DNA of 64,000 bases, taken from positions 1,178,001-1,242,000 of the forward strand of contig NZ_JAMGBA010000001.1 of the NCBI RefSeq assembly GCF_023516455.1, written 5' to 3'. Under the pieces are notes generated by a model. It made no database searches. It worked only from the letters and a program-made list of their open reading frames with translations, and was not told where the DNA came from. This document shows positions 8,839 to 18,898 of this stretch, piece after piece. Source of the DNA: Sphingomonas caseinilytica (GTDB lineage: Bacteria; Pseudomonadota; Alphaproteobacteria; Sphingomonadales; Sphingomonadaceae). Every line of letters starts with the position of its first letter. Within the stretch, counting starts at the first letter, position 1. The position numbers were made by a program, and so were the translations under genes.

Positions 8839-9581
8839 TTCGACCGCCCCCCTTCGTCATTCCCGCGAAAGCGGGAACCTGGGCTTGCTTTTGCTGGGTC
8901 CCCGCTTCCGCGAGGGTGACGATTCAGGGAGCGATCCAACAGCAAGAGTCTCGCACCATGTATCAGGAAGGCGCAAATGGCCGTCGGGATCGCCCACAGT
9001 GCCAGGTGAAGCGGCGCCAGTGTATAGCCATAGGTCGAGAGGATTTGCTGGATCAGGACGATCGAGCCGATCGCGAAGAAGATATCCTCGCCAAAGAAGA
9101 GGCCGACATTGTCCGTCGCGGCCGAATAGGCCTTCACCTTCTCCGCCTCTTCTTCCGTCAGATCGCCATGCTGTTTCTCCGCTGCCGCAAGCGCCATGGG
9201 CGCGACCAGCGGGCGGACGGTCTGCGGGTGGCCGGCGGTCGAATGGAGGCCGATGGCCGCGGTGATCTGGCGATAAAGAAGATAGAGGATCAGCAGCCGC
9301 CCGGTGGTTGCCGTTCTCAAGCCACGGATGACTGCAGCCGCCCGCTGCTGGAGCCCGAAGCGCTCGAGCAGTCCGATGACCGGAAGCACGATCCAGACGA
9401 TGGCGATGATGCGGTTGTCGTTGAATGCCTTGCCAAAGGTCGAAATAACCTCGTGCCAGTCCATTCCCGCGATCAGCCCGGTGATGATCGCCGAGACGGT
9501 CACGACCAGCATCGGATTGAATTTCAGCGCGAAGCCGATGACGACCAGCGCGATGCCGATCAGCGGCCAATAGTTGATCAT
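8835..9581 (-). CDS. DUF969 family membrane protein with repeat-derived C-terminus
   Basis: 248 residues. The first about 220 form a DUF969 membrane protein: hydrophobic segments near 5-45, 60-75 and 170-215, and the conserved [19 protein letters not shown] near residue 107. The last about 25 residues are encoded by a palindromic intergenic-type repeat (8855-8921) read in frame, giving a basic Gly/Arg/Ser-rich tail. Its start overlaps the oxoprolinase stop (ATGA, 9578-9581) and its stop overlaps the DUF979 start (ATGA, 8835-8838). It is presumably the DUF979 partner. Confidence 0.86.
   Translation of the reverse strand: MINYWPLIGIALVVIGFALKFNPMLVVTVSAIITGLIAGMDWHEVISTFGKAFNDNRIIAIVWIVLPVIGLLERFGLQQRAAAVIRGLRTATTGRLLILYLLYRQITAAIGLHSTAGHPQTVRPLVAPMALAAAEKQHGDLTEEEAEKVKAYSAATDNVGLFFGEDIFFAIGSIVLIQQILSTYGYTLAPLHLALWAIPTAICAFLIHGARLLLLDRSLNRHPRGSGDPAKASPGSRFRGNDEGGRSK
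8855..8921. repeat. palindromic dispersed repeat inside the DUF969 reading frame
   Basis: A 67-bp element with imperfect inverted ends (CGTCATTCCCGCG against CGCGAGGGTGACG) and an inner perfect hairpin CCCGC-GAAA-GCGGG. It resembles intergenic palindromes common in alphaproteobacteria, and shares its outer sequence with the element at 9602-9685. It is translated as the DUF969 C-terminus. Confidence 0.8.
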
Positions 9582-12500
9582 TCGCCCTCCGTCCCCTCAT
9601 TCGTCATCCCGGACTTGATCCGGGATCCATCTTCCTTTTCGGGACCTTCAAGAAAAAGTGGATTCCCGCTTTCGCGGGAATGACGAGAAGGGCACCCGAA
9701 GCCACCTCCGCCCGGCGTCTCGATAATGAAGTGATCGCCGACACCGACTTCCGCAAAGTCAGTCGCGGTCAGTTGTTCGACTGAACCATTGGCCCGCTCC
9801 ACCCAATTGCGGCCGGGCGACGCATCGCCGCCCCCGTTCAGGCCGCGCGGCGGAATCCGCCGGCGATTGGCGAGCATGTTGGCGCGCATCGGCTCCAGGA
9901 AGGTCACGCGCCGTACAACGCCGTCGCCGCCACGATGGGTGCCCGCGCCTCCTGATCCGTGACGGATGGAAAACTCCTCCAGCCGGACCGGCAGCCGACT
10001 TTCCAAAATCTCGGGATCGGTAAGACGGCTGTTGGTCATGTGCGTCTGCACTGCGCTGGTCCCGTCATGGTCGGGGCCCGCGCCGGAACCGCCAGCGATG
10101 GTCTCATAATATTGGTGCCGCTCGTTTCCGAAGGTGAAGTTGTTCATCGTGCCCTGGCTAGGCGCGAGACGGCCTGTGGCCGCGAACAGCGTATCGGTCA
10201 CCACCTGGCTGGTTTCGACATTCCCCGCGACCACCGCCGCGGGATGGTGCGGGTTCAGCATCGATCCTTCCGGAACGACCAGTTCGATCGGCCGAAGGCA
10301 TCCGTCGTTCATCGGGATTGCGTCGTCGATCAACGTGCGGACCACATAAAGCGAAGCCGCGCGAACGATAGAATAGGGCGCGTTGAAATTGTCGGGCTGC
10401 TGCTCGCTGGTGCCCCTGAAATCGAAGGTCGCCGAGCGAGCCGCCTTGTCGATTGAAATTCGGACCGCGATCCTCGCACCATTGTCCATTTCATAGGTGA
10501 ATTCGCCATCTTCGAGCCGGTCGAGCAGCCGCCGGACCGACTCTTCGGCATTGGCGAGGACATGGTCCATATAGGCCGCGACAACCCCAGGTCCGTAGTC
10601 CCGGGCGGTCTGCACGAGCGTCTCGGCACCGCGGACGCATGCCGCAAGCTGGGCCCGGAGGTCGGAGAGGTTGCGGTCGGGATTGCGCGCCGGATGTACG
10701 CCGCTGGCGAGCAGCTCGCGCATCTCGGTTTCACGGAAATGCCCCTCATCGACGAGCAGGAAATTGTCGATGAGAACGCCCTCGTCCTCGATCGACCGGC
10801 TGTCCGGCGGCATCGAGCCGGGTGCGATCCCACCGATGTCGGCATGATGGCCGCGCGCCGCGACGAAGGCGGAAGGTTCGGCCTCATGGCCATAGAACAC
10901 CGGTACGATGACCGTGATGTCGGGAAGATGGGTTCCACCGCGATAGGGATCGTTCAGGACGTAGGCATCGCCGTGGCGAATGCCGCGCCCATCGCGTGAA
11001 TTGCCGCGACTGTCGATGATGGTTCGGATGCTCTCGCCCATGGATCCGAGATGCACCGGAATATGCGGCGCGTTGGCGATCAGGGCTCCGGTTGCATCGA
11101 AAATGGCGCAGCTGAAATCGAGCCGTTCCTTGATGTTGACGGAAGTTGCCGTGGACTGGAGCGCAACGCCCATTTCCTCGGCGATGGCCATGAACAGGTT
11201 GTTGAAGATCTCAAGCCGGACCGGATCGACTTCCGTCCCCACCGCATGAGCGCGCTCCAGCGGCACGGTACGCGTCAGGATCAGCGTCCCGTCCCCTGCC
11301 CGCTCCGCCCGCCAATCCGGTTCGACGACGATGGTCGAGGAGGCATCGAAGATCAGGGCGGGACCCTCGATAGGCTGCGCCACCGCATCGCCGGTCGACG
11401 GCAAATCGGCCGGCGCAGTTGTCGAAGAGGCGATCGCATCGACCGTCAATGTGTCGAGGATTGGCTCGGCTTCGTCGATGTAGCCGAAGCGCTTGCGGTG
11501 CAGCGCTTCGAATTCGGCCCGCATTCCATCGGCCGAAGCCAGATCGACGGAGATCGTCGTGTCGCTGCCAGGCGTGCGCAGCTTGGCGCGATGTTCGAAG
11601 CGGATCTGATCTGGGTCGAAGCCTTGGTCGAGGAGGTCGGCCCTGGCCGCAGCTTCGAGGGCGCTGACTCCCGCTGAGAAATCTTCGCCAAGCGGCTTCA
11701 GCCAACTCGCCTCGCGAACCGCCTTGACGTCGGCGAGGCCGATCCCGTGAGCCGAAAGAACACCCGCCAAGGGGTGGACGAGGATCCGTTCCATCCCCAG
11801 CGCATCGGCAACGCGGCACGCAAGCTGGCCTCCGGCACCGCCGAAGCAGGCCAGCGTGTACCGTGTCACGTCATGGCCACGCGCGATTGAGATCTTGCGG
11901 ATCGCCGCCGCCATATTGTCCACCGCAATGTGGAGGAATCCCTCGGCGATTTCCTCTAGGCTCTTGGCCCCACCCAGAGCGTCGGCCACTTCCTGCAGCC
12001 GAAGCCGCGATGCTTCGGGATCGAGCGGTCGATCGCCGCCCGAGCCGAACACGGAGGGGAAATTCTCCGGGCTGATCCGGCTGAGGAACAGGTTGCAATC
12101 GGTAACCGTCAGCGGCCCGCCCGCGCGATAGCAAGCCGGACCTGGTCGTGCGCCGGCGGATTCCGGGCCAACGCGAAAACGCATCCCGTCGAACCGGCAG
12201 ATCGAGCCTCCACCTGCTGCAATGGTGTGGATCTGCATCATCGGCGCGCGGATACGCACGCCCGCGATCAGATTTTCGTCGCCCAGCTCGTAGCGACCGG
12301 CGTAATGGGACACGTCGGTCGAAGTGCCGCCCATGTCGAACCCGATCAGCCGTTCGTTTCCGTGCGGCGCGCTGGTGGCGACCATCCCGACCACGCCGCC
12401 GGCAGGTCCCGATAGGATGGCGTCCTTGCCGCGAAACGCGCGCGCCTCGGTTAGGCCGCCGTTGGACTGCATGAACTGTAGGCGCGCACCCTCGCCCAAC

Positions 12501-13162
12501 CCCGCCGCGACCTTGTCGACGTAGCGCCGCAGGATCGGCGAGAGATAGGCATCGACGACGGTCGTGTCGCCTCGCCCGACCAGCTTGATCAGCGGCGCCA
12601 CCTCATGGCTGACCGAGACCTGGGTAAAGCCGAGTTCCCGGGCGATTTCAGCTAGCCGTCGTTCATGCGCCGAGAAGCGCCAGCCGTGCATCAGCACAAT
12701 CGCCAGTGCGTCATAACCTTTTGCCCGAAGGACCTGAAAGTCGGCACGAGCGCGATCCTCGTCGAGTGCCCGGATTACGGAGCCGTCAGCGCCTATCCGC
12801 TCCTCGAGCTCGACCACATCCTCGTACAGCATGGATGGCAGGACGATATGCCGCGCGAAGATTTCGGGCCGGGCTTGGTAGCCGATGCGCAACGCGTCGC
12901 GGAACCCTTGGGTGATCGCCAGCGCCAAACGATCGCCCTTGCGCTCGAGCAGCGCATTAGTCGCAACCGTCGTGCCCATTCGGACATCGCCAAGCGTTCC
13001 GTCGCTGTCCGTGAGGATGCGCCGAATCCCTTCGAGGGCGGCGTCTTCATATTGGCCGGGATTTTCGGACAGCAGCTTCTCAACCCGGACTCGTCCGTCA
13101 GATGCGGTGGCAACGATATCGGTAAAGGTTCCGCCGCGATCGATCGCGAAATTCCAGGTCAG
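9578..13162 (-). CDS. fused HyuA/HyuB-type 5-oxoprolinase (ATP-hydrolysing)
   Basis: About 1194 residues. The N-terminal half is the HyuA ATPase-fold domain ([13 protein letters not shown] at the start, [13 protein letters not shown] near 295). The C-terminal half is the HyuB domain, from about residue 660 ([20 protein letters not shown]) to the ETPGGGGFG motif. This HyuA-HyuB fusion is the layout of OPLAH-type 5-oxoprolinase, which opens 5-oxoproline to glutamate using ATP; N-methylhydantoinase is the alternative. The likely start is CTG at 13162, five bases after a strong AGGAGG; a GTG at 13168 is the other candidate. The last about 30 residues come from a palindromic repeat (9602-9685). 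Confidence 0.87.
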   Translation of the reverse strand: MTWNFAIDRGGTFTDIVATASDGRVRVEKLLSENPGQYEDAALEGIRRILTDSDGTLGDVRMGTTVATNALLERKGDRLALAITQGFRDALRIGYQARPEIFARHIVLPSMLYEDVVELEERIGADGSVIRALDEDRARADFQVLRAKGYDALAIVLMHGWRFSAHERRLAEIARELGFTQVSVSHEVAPLIKLVGRGDTTVVDAYLSPILRRYVDKVAAGLGEGARLQFMQSNGGLTEARAFRGKDAILSGPAGGVVGMVATSAPHGNERLIGFDMGGTSTDVSHYAGRYELGDENLIAGVRIRAPMMQIHTIAAGGGSICRFDGMRFRVGPESAGARPGPACYRAGGPLTVTDCNLFLSRISPENFPSVFGSGGDRPLDPEASRLRLQEVADALGGAKSLEEIAEGFLHIAVDNMAAAIRKISIARGHDVTRYTLACFGGAGGQLACRVADALGMERILVHPLAGVLSAHGIGLADVKAVREASWLKPLGEDFSAGVSALEAAARADLLDQGFDPDQIRFEHRAKLRTPGSDTTISVDLASADGMRAEFEALHRKRFGYIDEAEPILDTLTVDAIASSTTAPADLPSTGDAVAQPIEGPALIFDASSTIVVEPDWRAERAGDGTLILTRTVPLERAHAVGTEVDPVRLEIFNNLFMAIAEEMGVALQSTATSVNIKERLDFSCAIFDATGALIANAPHIPVHLGSMGESIRTIIDSRGNSRDGRGIRHGDAYVLNDPYRGGTHLPDITVIVPVFYGHEAEPSAFVAARGHHADIGGIAPGSMPPDSRSIEDEGVLIDNFLLVDEGHFRETEMRELLASGVHPARNPDRNLSDLRAQLAACVRGAETLVQTARDYGPGVVAAYMDHVLANAEESVRRLLDRLEDGEFTYEMDNGARIAVRISIDKAARSATFDFRGTSEQQPDNFNAPYSIVRAASLYVVRTLIDDAIPMNDGCLRPIELVVPEGSMLNPHHPAAVVAGNVETSQVVTDTLFAATGRLAPSQGTMNNFTFGNERHQYYETIAGGSGAGPDHDGTSAVQTHMTNSRLTDPEILESRLPVRLEEFSIRHGSGGAGTHRGGDGVVRRVTFLEPMRANMLANRRRIPPRGLNGGGDASPGRNWVERANGSVEQLTATDFAEVGVGDHFIIETPGGGGFGCPSRHSRESGNPLFLEGPEKEDGSRIKSGMTNEGTEGE
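9602..9685. repeat. palindromic dispersed repeat inside the oxoprolinase reading frame
   Basis: An 84-bp element bounded by CGTCATCCCGG and GGGAATGACG. It contains two hairpins: CCCGGACTTGATCCGGG (9608-9624) and TTCCCGCTTTCGCGGGAA (9663-9680). It lies between the conserved HyuB terminus and the stop codon, so it is translated as a C-terminal extension. Confidence 0.8.
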
Positions 13163-13291
13163 GGTCACCTCCTCATGGAAGCAGAAGGTAGAGACCGGCT
13201 CAATCAAGCTTTTACGAAAATTTTTCCGCGGGTCGTGGAACCCCATCGGGCCTCGACCGTTTTTATCTCGTGGTTCAGCGATGAACCATGG

Positions 13292-13319
13292 AACCCCGGC
13301 AACTTCGGTTGCCGGGGTT
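13292..13319. terminator. strong UUCG-type hairpin between thrC and the oxoprolinase gene
   Basis: A perfect 12-bp stem, AACCCCGGCAAC paired with GTTGCCGGGGTT, closed by a TTCG tetraloop. It begins 9 bp past the thrC stop on the minus strand, so it should end thrC transcription. The T-tract on that strand is short. The stem's stability supports a terminator call. Confidence 0.7.
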
Positions 13320-13327
13320 TACTGCGT

Positions 13328-14530
13328 CTAGAGGGTGCCAGCGTCCATTTCGCTGAGGCTCATCCGCCGCGACCGGTCGGCCAGCGGATATTTGTTTCCG
13401 TTGGCGCAGTTGAACAGGACGGCCCGCTCGTCCTTTCCGACAAGGCCGCGATCAAGCGCCTGCCGCCACGCGCCGAGCACCGCGCCGCCTTCGGGACAGA
13501 GCAGCATCCCATCGAGCCGGGCCGCGTCGTCGACCGCTTCCATAATTGCCTCTTCGTCCACGGAAATGGCCGCACCGCCGCTCTCGCGAACCGCGCGAAG
13601 GATCAGGAAGTCGCCGACCGCCTTCGGCACACGGATGCCCGTGGCCATGGTCGCGGCGCCTTCCCAGCGCTCGGCAAATTCATCGCCCTGCTCCCAGGCG
13701 CGTACCATCGGCGCGCAGCCCGACGCCTGGACCGCGATCATTCGCGGGCGCTTGGAGCCGATCAGGCCGATTTTCTCGAGCTCATCGAAGCCTTTCCACA
13801 TGCCGATAAGGCCTGTGCCGCCACCGGTCGGGTAGAAGATGACGTCGGGCAGTTCCCAGCCGAGCTGCTCGGCCAGTTCAAGGCCCATGACCTTCTTGCC
13901 TTCAAGCCGATACGGCTCCTTCAGGGTCGAGCAGTCGAACCAGCGGCCCTGGGCAGCGCCCTCCCCGACAATGCGTCCACATTCGTCGATCTGGCCGTCG
14001 GCGACGATGACTTCAGCGCCGTAGGCGGCGGTCTCGCGGATATTGATGTCGGGCGTCTCGGCCGGGCAGATCACCAGCGAGCTCATCCCCGCCCGTGCCG
14101 CATAGGCGGCCAGCGCCGCGCCGGCATTGCCATTGGTCGGAAGCGCGATGCGCTCCACGCCGAAACGCTTGGCCATGCTGACCGCGGCAGCCATGCCGCG
14201 CGCCTTGAACGAACCCGTCGGCAGGCGTCCTTCGTCCTTGACGATCGGCGGTCGTACGCCGTGACGCAATCCGATGCCGTCAAGCGGGATGAGAGGGGTT
14301 TCGGGCTCGCCGAGGCTGACCGGCTCGGCGCCTTCGGGCAGCGGAAGCAGTTCGCGCCATTTCCACATTCCGGCGGGGCGAGAAGCGAGCTCTTCGCGCG
14401 TCAGTCGCGAGGCGACCGCTTCGAGATCATAGCGCGCCAGCAGGGGCTTCCCCGCCTTCGACAGGTTCTGGATTCGGTCGGATTCATATCGCTCGCCGGT
14501 CAGCGAGCATTCGAGATGGGTCATGAACAT
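13328..14530 (-). CDS. thrC: threonine synthase
   Basis: 400 residues from MFMTHLECS at 14530; MTHLEC at 14524 is also possible. It is a fold-type II PLP enzyme that converts O-phosphohomoserine to threonine. The PLP lysine lies in GSFKARG (Lys109) and the PLP phosphate loop is PTGGGTG. The N-terminal CSLTGERY segment is typical of the archaeal-type, shorter threonine synthases. The gene is monocistronic, with a hairpin terminator directly downstream, and is divergent from the TonB receptor gene. Confidence 0.9.
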   Translation of the reverse strand: MFMTHLECSLTGERYESDRIQNLSKAGKPLLARYDLEAVASRLTREELASRPAGMWKWRELLPLPEGAEPVSLGEPETPLIPLDGIGLRHGVRPPIVKDEGRLPTGSFKARGMAAAVSMAKRFGVERIALPTNGNAGAALAAYAARAGMSSLVICPAETPDINIRETAAYGAEVIVADGQIDECGRIVGEGAAQGRWFDCSTLKEPYRLEGKKVMGLELAEQLGWELPDVIFYPTGGGTGLIGMWKGFDELEKIGLIGSKRPRMIAVQASGCAPMVRAWEQGDEFAERWEGAATMATGIRVPKAVGDFLILRAVRESGGAAISVDEEAIMEAVDDAARLDGMLLCPEGGAVLGAWRQALDRGLVGKDERAVLFNCANGNKYPLADRSRRMSLSEMDAGTL

Positions 14531-14619
14531 GGGCGCAGTGCCTAGCGGCGTTGGGCGCCTGGCGCGAGGGTTTCGACCAACGGCCGCAAGCATACGATGA
14601 ATGAGTGATACGCGTTTGC

Positions 14620-14630
14620 GATATTATATC
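14620..14630. promoter_or_regulatory. inverted repeat in thrC/TonB-receptor intergenic region (candidate metal-regulator site)
   Basis: GATAT-T-ATATC is an odd-length inverted repeat, 51 bp upstream of the TonB receptor ATG. Fur/Zur-type operators are AT-rich inverted repeats, and the receptor carries a His-rich leader, so Zur control is a possibility. The match is short and not specific. Confidence 0.3.
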
Positions 14631-14680
14631 ATCCCGTTTAGAAACTAATCCACTTCGAGTCTCTCTACAGGTTTTGTTTG

Positions 14681-16822
14681 ATGCGCCTTGTTTCGCTGCT
14701 TGCCCTTTCCGTTGCCCTCGCTCCCACCCCTGCACTCGCCCAGATGGCGCCAGCCGATGCGGGCGCTTCTGCCGAGGCGGACAGCGGCGCTGCCACGGCG
14801 ATCGATGCAGGCACAGACGCAACTGCCACCGCCGAAGAAGATGAGCATCACGATCACCACGACGACATTGTCGTCACCGGAGTTCGGCGGAAGGCGGGCG
14901 ACGTGCTCGGCGGCCTGTCGGTCCTCGACAGCGAGGAGCTTGCCAAGGAACTTCGCCCCAGCCTCGGCGAAACGCTTGCGCGGCAGCCGGGCGTTTCCGC
15001 CACCAGCTTCGGACCTGCCGCGTCGCGGCCCATCCTTCGTGGCCTGTCGGGCGATCGCATCCGCGTCCTGACCGACGGTATCGGCAGCTTCGACGTATCC
15101 GCGTCGAGCCCCGACCATGCGGTTGCGATCAACCCACTGACCGCGGAGCGGATCGAGGTGCTGCGCGGTCCGTCGGCGCTGGTCTATGGCTCGTCGGCAA
15201 TCGGAGGCGTGGTCAATGTCATCGACCGGCGGATTCCCCGATCCGAGCCCGAGGATGGATACGACATCAACGGCCTCGTTGAATATGGATCGGCGGCCGA
15301 GGAGCGTAACGCGAACCTGTCCGTCGATGGCGAGGTCGCACCCCATTTCGTCGTTCATGCCGATGGCAATTGGTCGAAGAGCGACGATTTGCGGACTGGC
15401 GGTCACTTGCTCACCAAGGAGCTGCGTGAGGAAGCGGCCGCCAGCCCGTTCCCAGAAATCCAGGAGCTCGCCGACCTCAAGGGCGAGCTACCGAATACCG
15501 CCGCTAAGAGCTGGGAACTGGCCGGTGGTCTCGCCTATGTCGATGGGCCGCTCAACGTCGGCGTATCCGTTACTCGCCACGACGCGCTTTACGGCGTGCC
15601 GATCCGCTTCTCTCTCGACCCTGATATCGAGGCCGAGGCGCCGACGATCGACGTCAAGCAGACCCGCTACGACGCGCGCGCGGAAATCCCTCTGTCGGGC
15701 TTCTTCAGCGCTGTTCACCTGCGCGGCGGCTACGCCGAGTATCGCCACAACGAGATTGAGGACACGGGCGATGTCGCATCGACCTTCCGCACGTCGGGCG
15801 GCGAAGGCCGGGCAGAGCTGGTCCAGACCGAGCAGGACGGCTGGAGCGGCACCAGCGGCGTGCAATATTTCAAGCGCAAGGTCGGCATCGACGGCGAGGA
15901 GAAATTCCTGCCCGACTCAAGGCAGAGCCAGGCCGGACTGTTCACCATGCAGTCGCTGGTGCGCGGGCCGCTTCGCCTGGAAGGCGGCGTACGTGTTGAA
16001 TTCAGCAAGCTGGATGCCGACGCGGACACGGACCTCGGGACGCCTGAACTCAGCAGCGATTTCACGACCTTTTCCGGCTCGCTCGGCGCGGCCTATGACC
16101 TGTCGCCGGAATGGCGTGCCGGCCTGACGCTGTCACGCAGTGCCCGGGCGCCTTCCATCGACGAGCTGTTCGCCAATGGTCCTCACGCCGGAACCCAGGC
16201 ATTCGAGATTGGCGAACCTGACCTCGACCCGGAAAAAAGCATCGGCGTCGAAGCCAGCATCCGCCGGCACAAGGGCCCGGTCACGGTGACTGCGACTGCC
16301 TATTACAACCACTTCTCCAATTTCATCTTCCAGGCCGCGACCGGAGAAATCGAAGACGACCTGCCGGTCTATCAATATCGCCAGGGCAAGGCGGAATATT
16401 ATGGCTTCGAGCTCGAGACCAATGCCGAGCTTGGGCATGCGCTGGGCATCCACTGGGACGGCGATCTCATCGCCGATTATGTCCATGCCAATGTCGACGA
16501 TTTCGGTCCGGCGCCGCAGATCCCGCCGTTCCGCCTGCTAGGTGGCATCAGCGCGAACGGGGGTCCGGTCGAGGGACGGCTGGAAGTCGAACATGCCTTC
16601 CGCCAGAACCGCAACGCACCGCTGGAGACCGAAACCGACGGCTACACGCTGGTCAATGCGTCGGTCGACTGGCATCCGTTCGACGATCGGCCGGGCATCA
16701 TGCTGGGCATCACCGCCAACAATGTGTTCGACGTCGTCGCGCGGCGCCATTCCAGCCTGCTGAAGGACTATGCGCCGCTTGCCGGCCGCGACATCCGACT
16801 GAACGCCCGCTTCGCCTTCTAG
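14681..16822 (+). CDS. TonB-dependent outer-membrane receptor, ZnuD-like, with His-rich leader
   Basis: 713 residues starting at ATG 14681; a TTG one codon upstream is open but unnecessary. A signal peptide ends near APTPALA. A low-complexity leader follows, with a His/Asp cluster (DEHHDHHDD near residues 54-62) just before the TonB-box-like DIVVTG. The plug contains the segment RIEVLRGPSALVYGSSAIGG, and the barrel ends in a terminal Phe. The plug resembles ZnuD-type zinc receptors. Zinc as substrate is inferred from the His cluster and this resemblance. A weak stem (16833-16839 with 16846-16852) follows the stop. Confidence 0.85.
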   Translation: MRLVSLLALSVALAPTPALAQMAPADAGASAEADSGAATAIDAGTDATATAEEDEHHDHHDDIVVTGVRRKAGDVLGGLSVLDSEELAKELRPSLGETLARQPGVSATSFGPAASRPILRGLSGDRIRVLTDGIGSFDVSASSPDHAVAINPLTAERIEVLRGPSALVYGSSAIGGVVNVIDRRIPRSEPEDGYDINGLVEYGSAAEERNANLSVDGEVAPHFVVHADGNWSKSDDLRTGGHLLTKELREEAAASPFPEIQELADLKGELPNTAAKSWELAGGLAYVDGPLNVGVSVTRHDALYGVPIRFSLDPDIEAEAPTIDVKQTRYDARAEIPLSGFFSAVHLRGGYAEYRHNEIEDTGDVASTFRTSGGEGRAELVQTEQDGWSGTSGVQYFKRKVGIDGEEKFLPDSRQSQAGLFTMQSLVRGPLRLEGGVRVEFSKLDADADTDLGTPELSSDFTTFSGSLGAAYDLSPEWRAGLTLSRSARAPSIDELFANGPHAGTQAFEIGEPDLDPEKSIGVEASIRRHKGPVTVTATAYYNHFSNFIFQAATGEIEDDLPVYQYRQGKAEYYGFELETNAELGHALGIHWDGDLIADYVHANVDDFGPAPQIPPFRLLGGISANGGPVEGRLEVEHAFRQNRNAPLETETDGYTLVNASVDWHPFDDRPGIMLGITANNVFDVVARRHSSLLKDYAPLAGRDIRLNARFAF

Positions 16823-16929
16823 GGACGGGAGGCAGCCGCCCCATTGCGGCTGGCTTCAGCTTTGGGCAGTAAGTCCACCATGACGTTCCATGGCGCGCCC
16901 GAACTGCGTCCTCAGTCGACCGGCCAATC

Positions 16930-18693
16930 ATGGGATTGATCGGCCCGGACATCCGTCGGAAATTCGATGACGCGCTTGGAAGCGGCGACATGTTCGCCCT
17001 GTTCGAACGGACGCGCCAGGCGATCGAGGAATATCCTGACGATCCGGACGTCCGGTTCCTGCAGGCGCTGGCCATGGCGAGGCTTGGCGATCCAAATGCC
17101 GCGCTGCGCATCTACGAACGTAATCGCGTCGAGGAAATAGGAACCGAGGACGCCGTTTCCCTGAAAGGCCGGCTGTTGAAGGACCTCGCGGTCCGGGCCG
17201 AGGGAGCAGAACAGATCCGGTTGTTCCGCGAATCCAGCGAAGCCTATCACCAGGCCAACGAGCTTTCGCACGGCTATTTTTCCGGCATCAACGCCGCGAC
17301 TACGTCGTTCCTGGCAGGCGATCGGGATTCGGCCCGGGAGCTGGCAATTGCGATTGGCGAGCGACCGGACGTCGCCAATCCTGACAATTTCTTCGCCGCC
17401 GCATCGGGCGCGGAGGCGATGCTTGTTCGTGGCGAGGTAGAAGAGGCGACAGAATTATACGCCGCGGCACGGCGCCGGCCCGATGCTTCGCCCGGCTATA
17501 TCGCATCGACTGCGCGGCAGGTGCAGCTCATCGCCAGGCATCTCGAAATGTCCGATGATGAGCGCGAGCGGTTGCTTGCGGCCATCCGCCCCTCGCCCAT
17601 CATCCATTTTTGCGGCCACATGTTCCGTGCCGGCTGGGACCAGGAAAAGGAAGTCGCCGAGGCCGTCGAGGCAATTCTCGACGAGACCGGAGCAATGATT
17701 GCTTATGGCCCACTCGCCTGCGGGGCGGACATCGTCATTGCAGAAGCAATCCTGGCGCGCGGCGGAGAGCTGCACGCCGTGATGCCCTTCGCGGAAGAAG
17801 ATTTCCTGAGGACCTCGGTGCGTCTAGGCGGTCCGCAATGGGAAGAGCGATATGTTCGCGCGCGGGACGCGGCGTCATCGGTTACCTTCGCGACGCAGAT
17901 CCAGCATGTCGATGACGACGAGCTGTTCGCCTATTGCTCGAAGCTGGTGATGGGCCTTGCTCGCCTGCGCGCCGAGATCATGCAGACCGAGGCATTCCAG
18001 CTGGCGGTATGGGACGGAAAGGCGCCGAACGGCGTTGCCGGGACCGCGGCCGATTGCGCAGAATGGGCCCGGCAGGGCGGCAAGACCTATACGATCCCAA
18101 TCCCCAAGGAACGCCCGCAACTGGACTTCGTCGCCATGAGCGACCCGGCCGACCGGCCCCGATGGGCACTACGGTCAATGCTCTTCGCGGATTTCGCCGG
18201 TTTTTCGCGTTTGGACGAGGATCTTCTCGCCCAGTTCCTGGGTGTCGTCATGGGGCGGATCGCAAAGGTCCTCGACCGCCATTCGGACGCGGTCCTGTAC
18301 CGCAACAGTTGGGGCGATGCCGTCTATGTTGTCCTCTCAACGCCCGAAGAGGCGGCCAAGATCGCCCTGGAAATCCAGTCGGAACTCAACCCCAAGCTGC
18401 TTGTGGAAATCGGTCTGCCGGCAGAAGACGGAATGCGGATCAGCCTGCACCACGGCCCGATCTTCGAACATTTCGACGCCGTGCAGAGTGCGCGGACCTT
18501 CTATGGCACAGAAGTGACCGTAGCGGCGCGCATCGAACCCCGCGTCCCGGTCGGCGCCATCTTCACCACCCAACCCTTTGCGGCGATGATCGAGTCCGAC
18601 CGGAACAACTATAGTTTCGAATATGTGGGCGCGATGGACCTGGCCAAGAATTACGGCGTCCGCATCCTTTACAGGCTGGTCAGCGGTGGCTGA
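16930..18693 (+). CDS. TPR (TRAFs-binding/TPR-S type) - SLOG-like - class III nucleotide cyclase protein
   Basis: 587 residues in three parts. Residues 1-210 are helical TPR-like repeats of the type found in bacterial conflict and signalling proteins. Residues 220-360 look like a SLOG/Rossmannoid nucleotide-binding domain (HFCGHMFRAGW, then ACGADIVIAEAILARGG, then MPFAEEDF). Residues 415-587 are a class III adenylate/guanylate cyclase domain: metal-binding Asp in FADFAGF (Asp421) and NSWGDAV (Asp463), and Arg534 in the VTVAARIE motif. The transition-state Asn expected in that motif is Thr530, so activity is uncertain. No signal peptide or TM segment. It precedes the TIR-FHA gene by 205 bp. 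Confidence 0.82.
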   Translation: MGLIGPDIRRKFDDALGSGDMFALFERTRQAIEEYPDDPDVRFLQALAMARLGDPNAALRIYERNRVEEIGTEDAVSLKGRLLKDLAVRAEGAEQIRLFRESSEAYHQANELSHGYFSGINAATTSFLAGDRDSARELAIAIGERPDVANPDNFFAAASGAEAMLVRGEVEEATELYAAARRRPDASPGYIASTARQVQLIARHLEMSDDERERLLAAIRPSPIIHFCGHMFRAGWDQEKEVAEAVEAILDETGAMIAYGPLACGADIVIAEAILARGGELHAVMPFAEEDFLRTSVRLGGPQWEERYVRARDAASSVTFATQIQHVDDDELFAYCSKLVMGLARLRAEIMQTEAFQLAVWDGKAPNGVAGTAADCAEWARQGGKTYTIPIPKERPQLDFVAMSDPADRPRWALRSMLFADFAGFSRLDEDLLAQFLGVVMGRIAKVLDRHSDAVLYRNSWGDAVYVVLSTPEEAAKIALEIQSELNPKLLVEIGLPAEDGMRISLHHGPIFEHFDAVQSARTFYGTEVTVAARIEPRVPVGAIFTTQPFAAMIESDRNNYSFEYVGAMDLAKNYGVRILYRLVSGG

Positions 18694-18898
18694 AAAGTCC
18701 CACTTTGGTGCACAATGTGCTGTTCCAGCACGCCGGTGCGGGGTAGTTTAGCCTCGACTTTCGACGCTGGTTAACCGACTATAAACCCCACAAAATCGAG
18801 TCGGATTAAACGGCGCGTCGTAGGGAGAGCGAGCGGCCGGATTTTTTGGTGCCCGTTATTCCGGGTCGATGGAAAGAAGCTTCGTTCGGGGGAATTGC

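Noticed and set aside
9959-14545. Long plus-strand open frames, including one of 626 codons at 12665-14545
   Set aside because: They are antisense to oxoprolinase and thrC, have no family motifs, and reflect GC-rich codon bias on the opposite strand.
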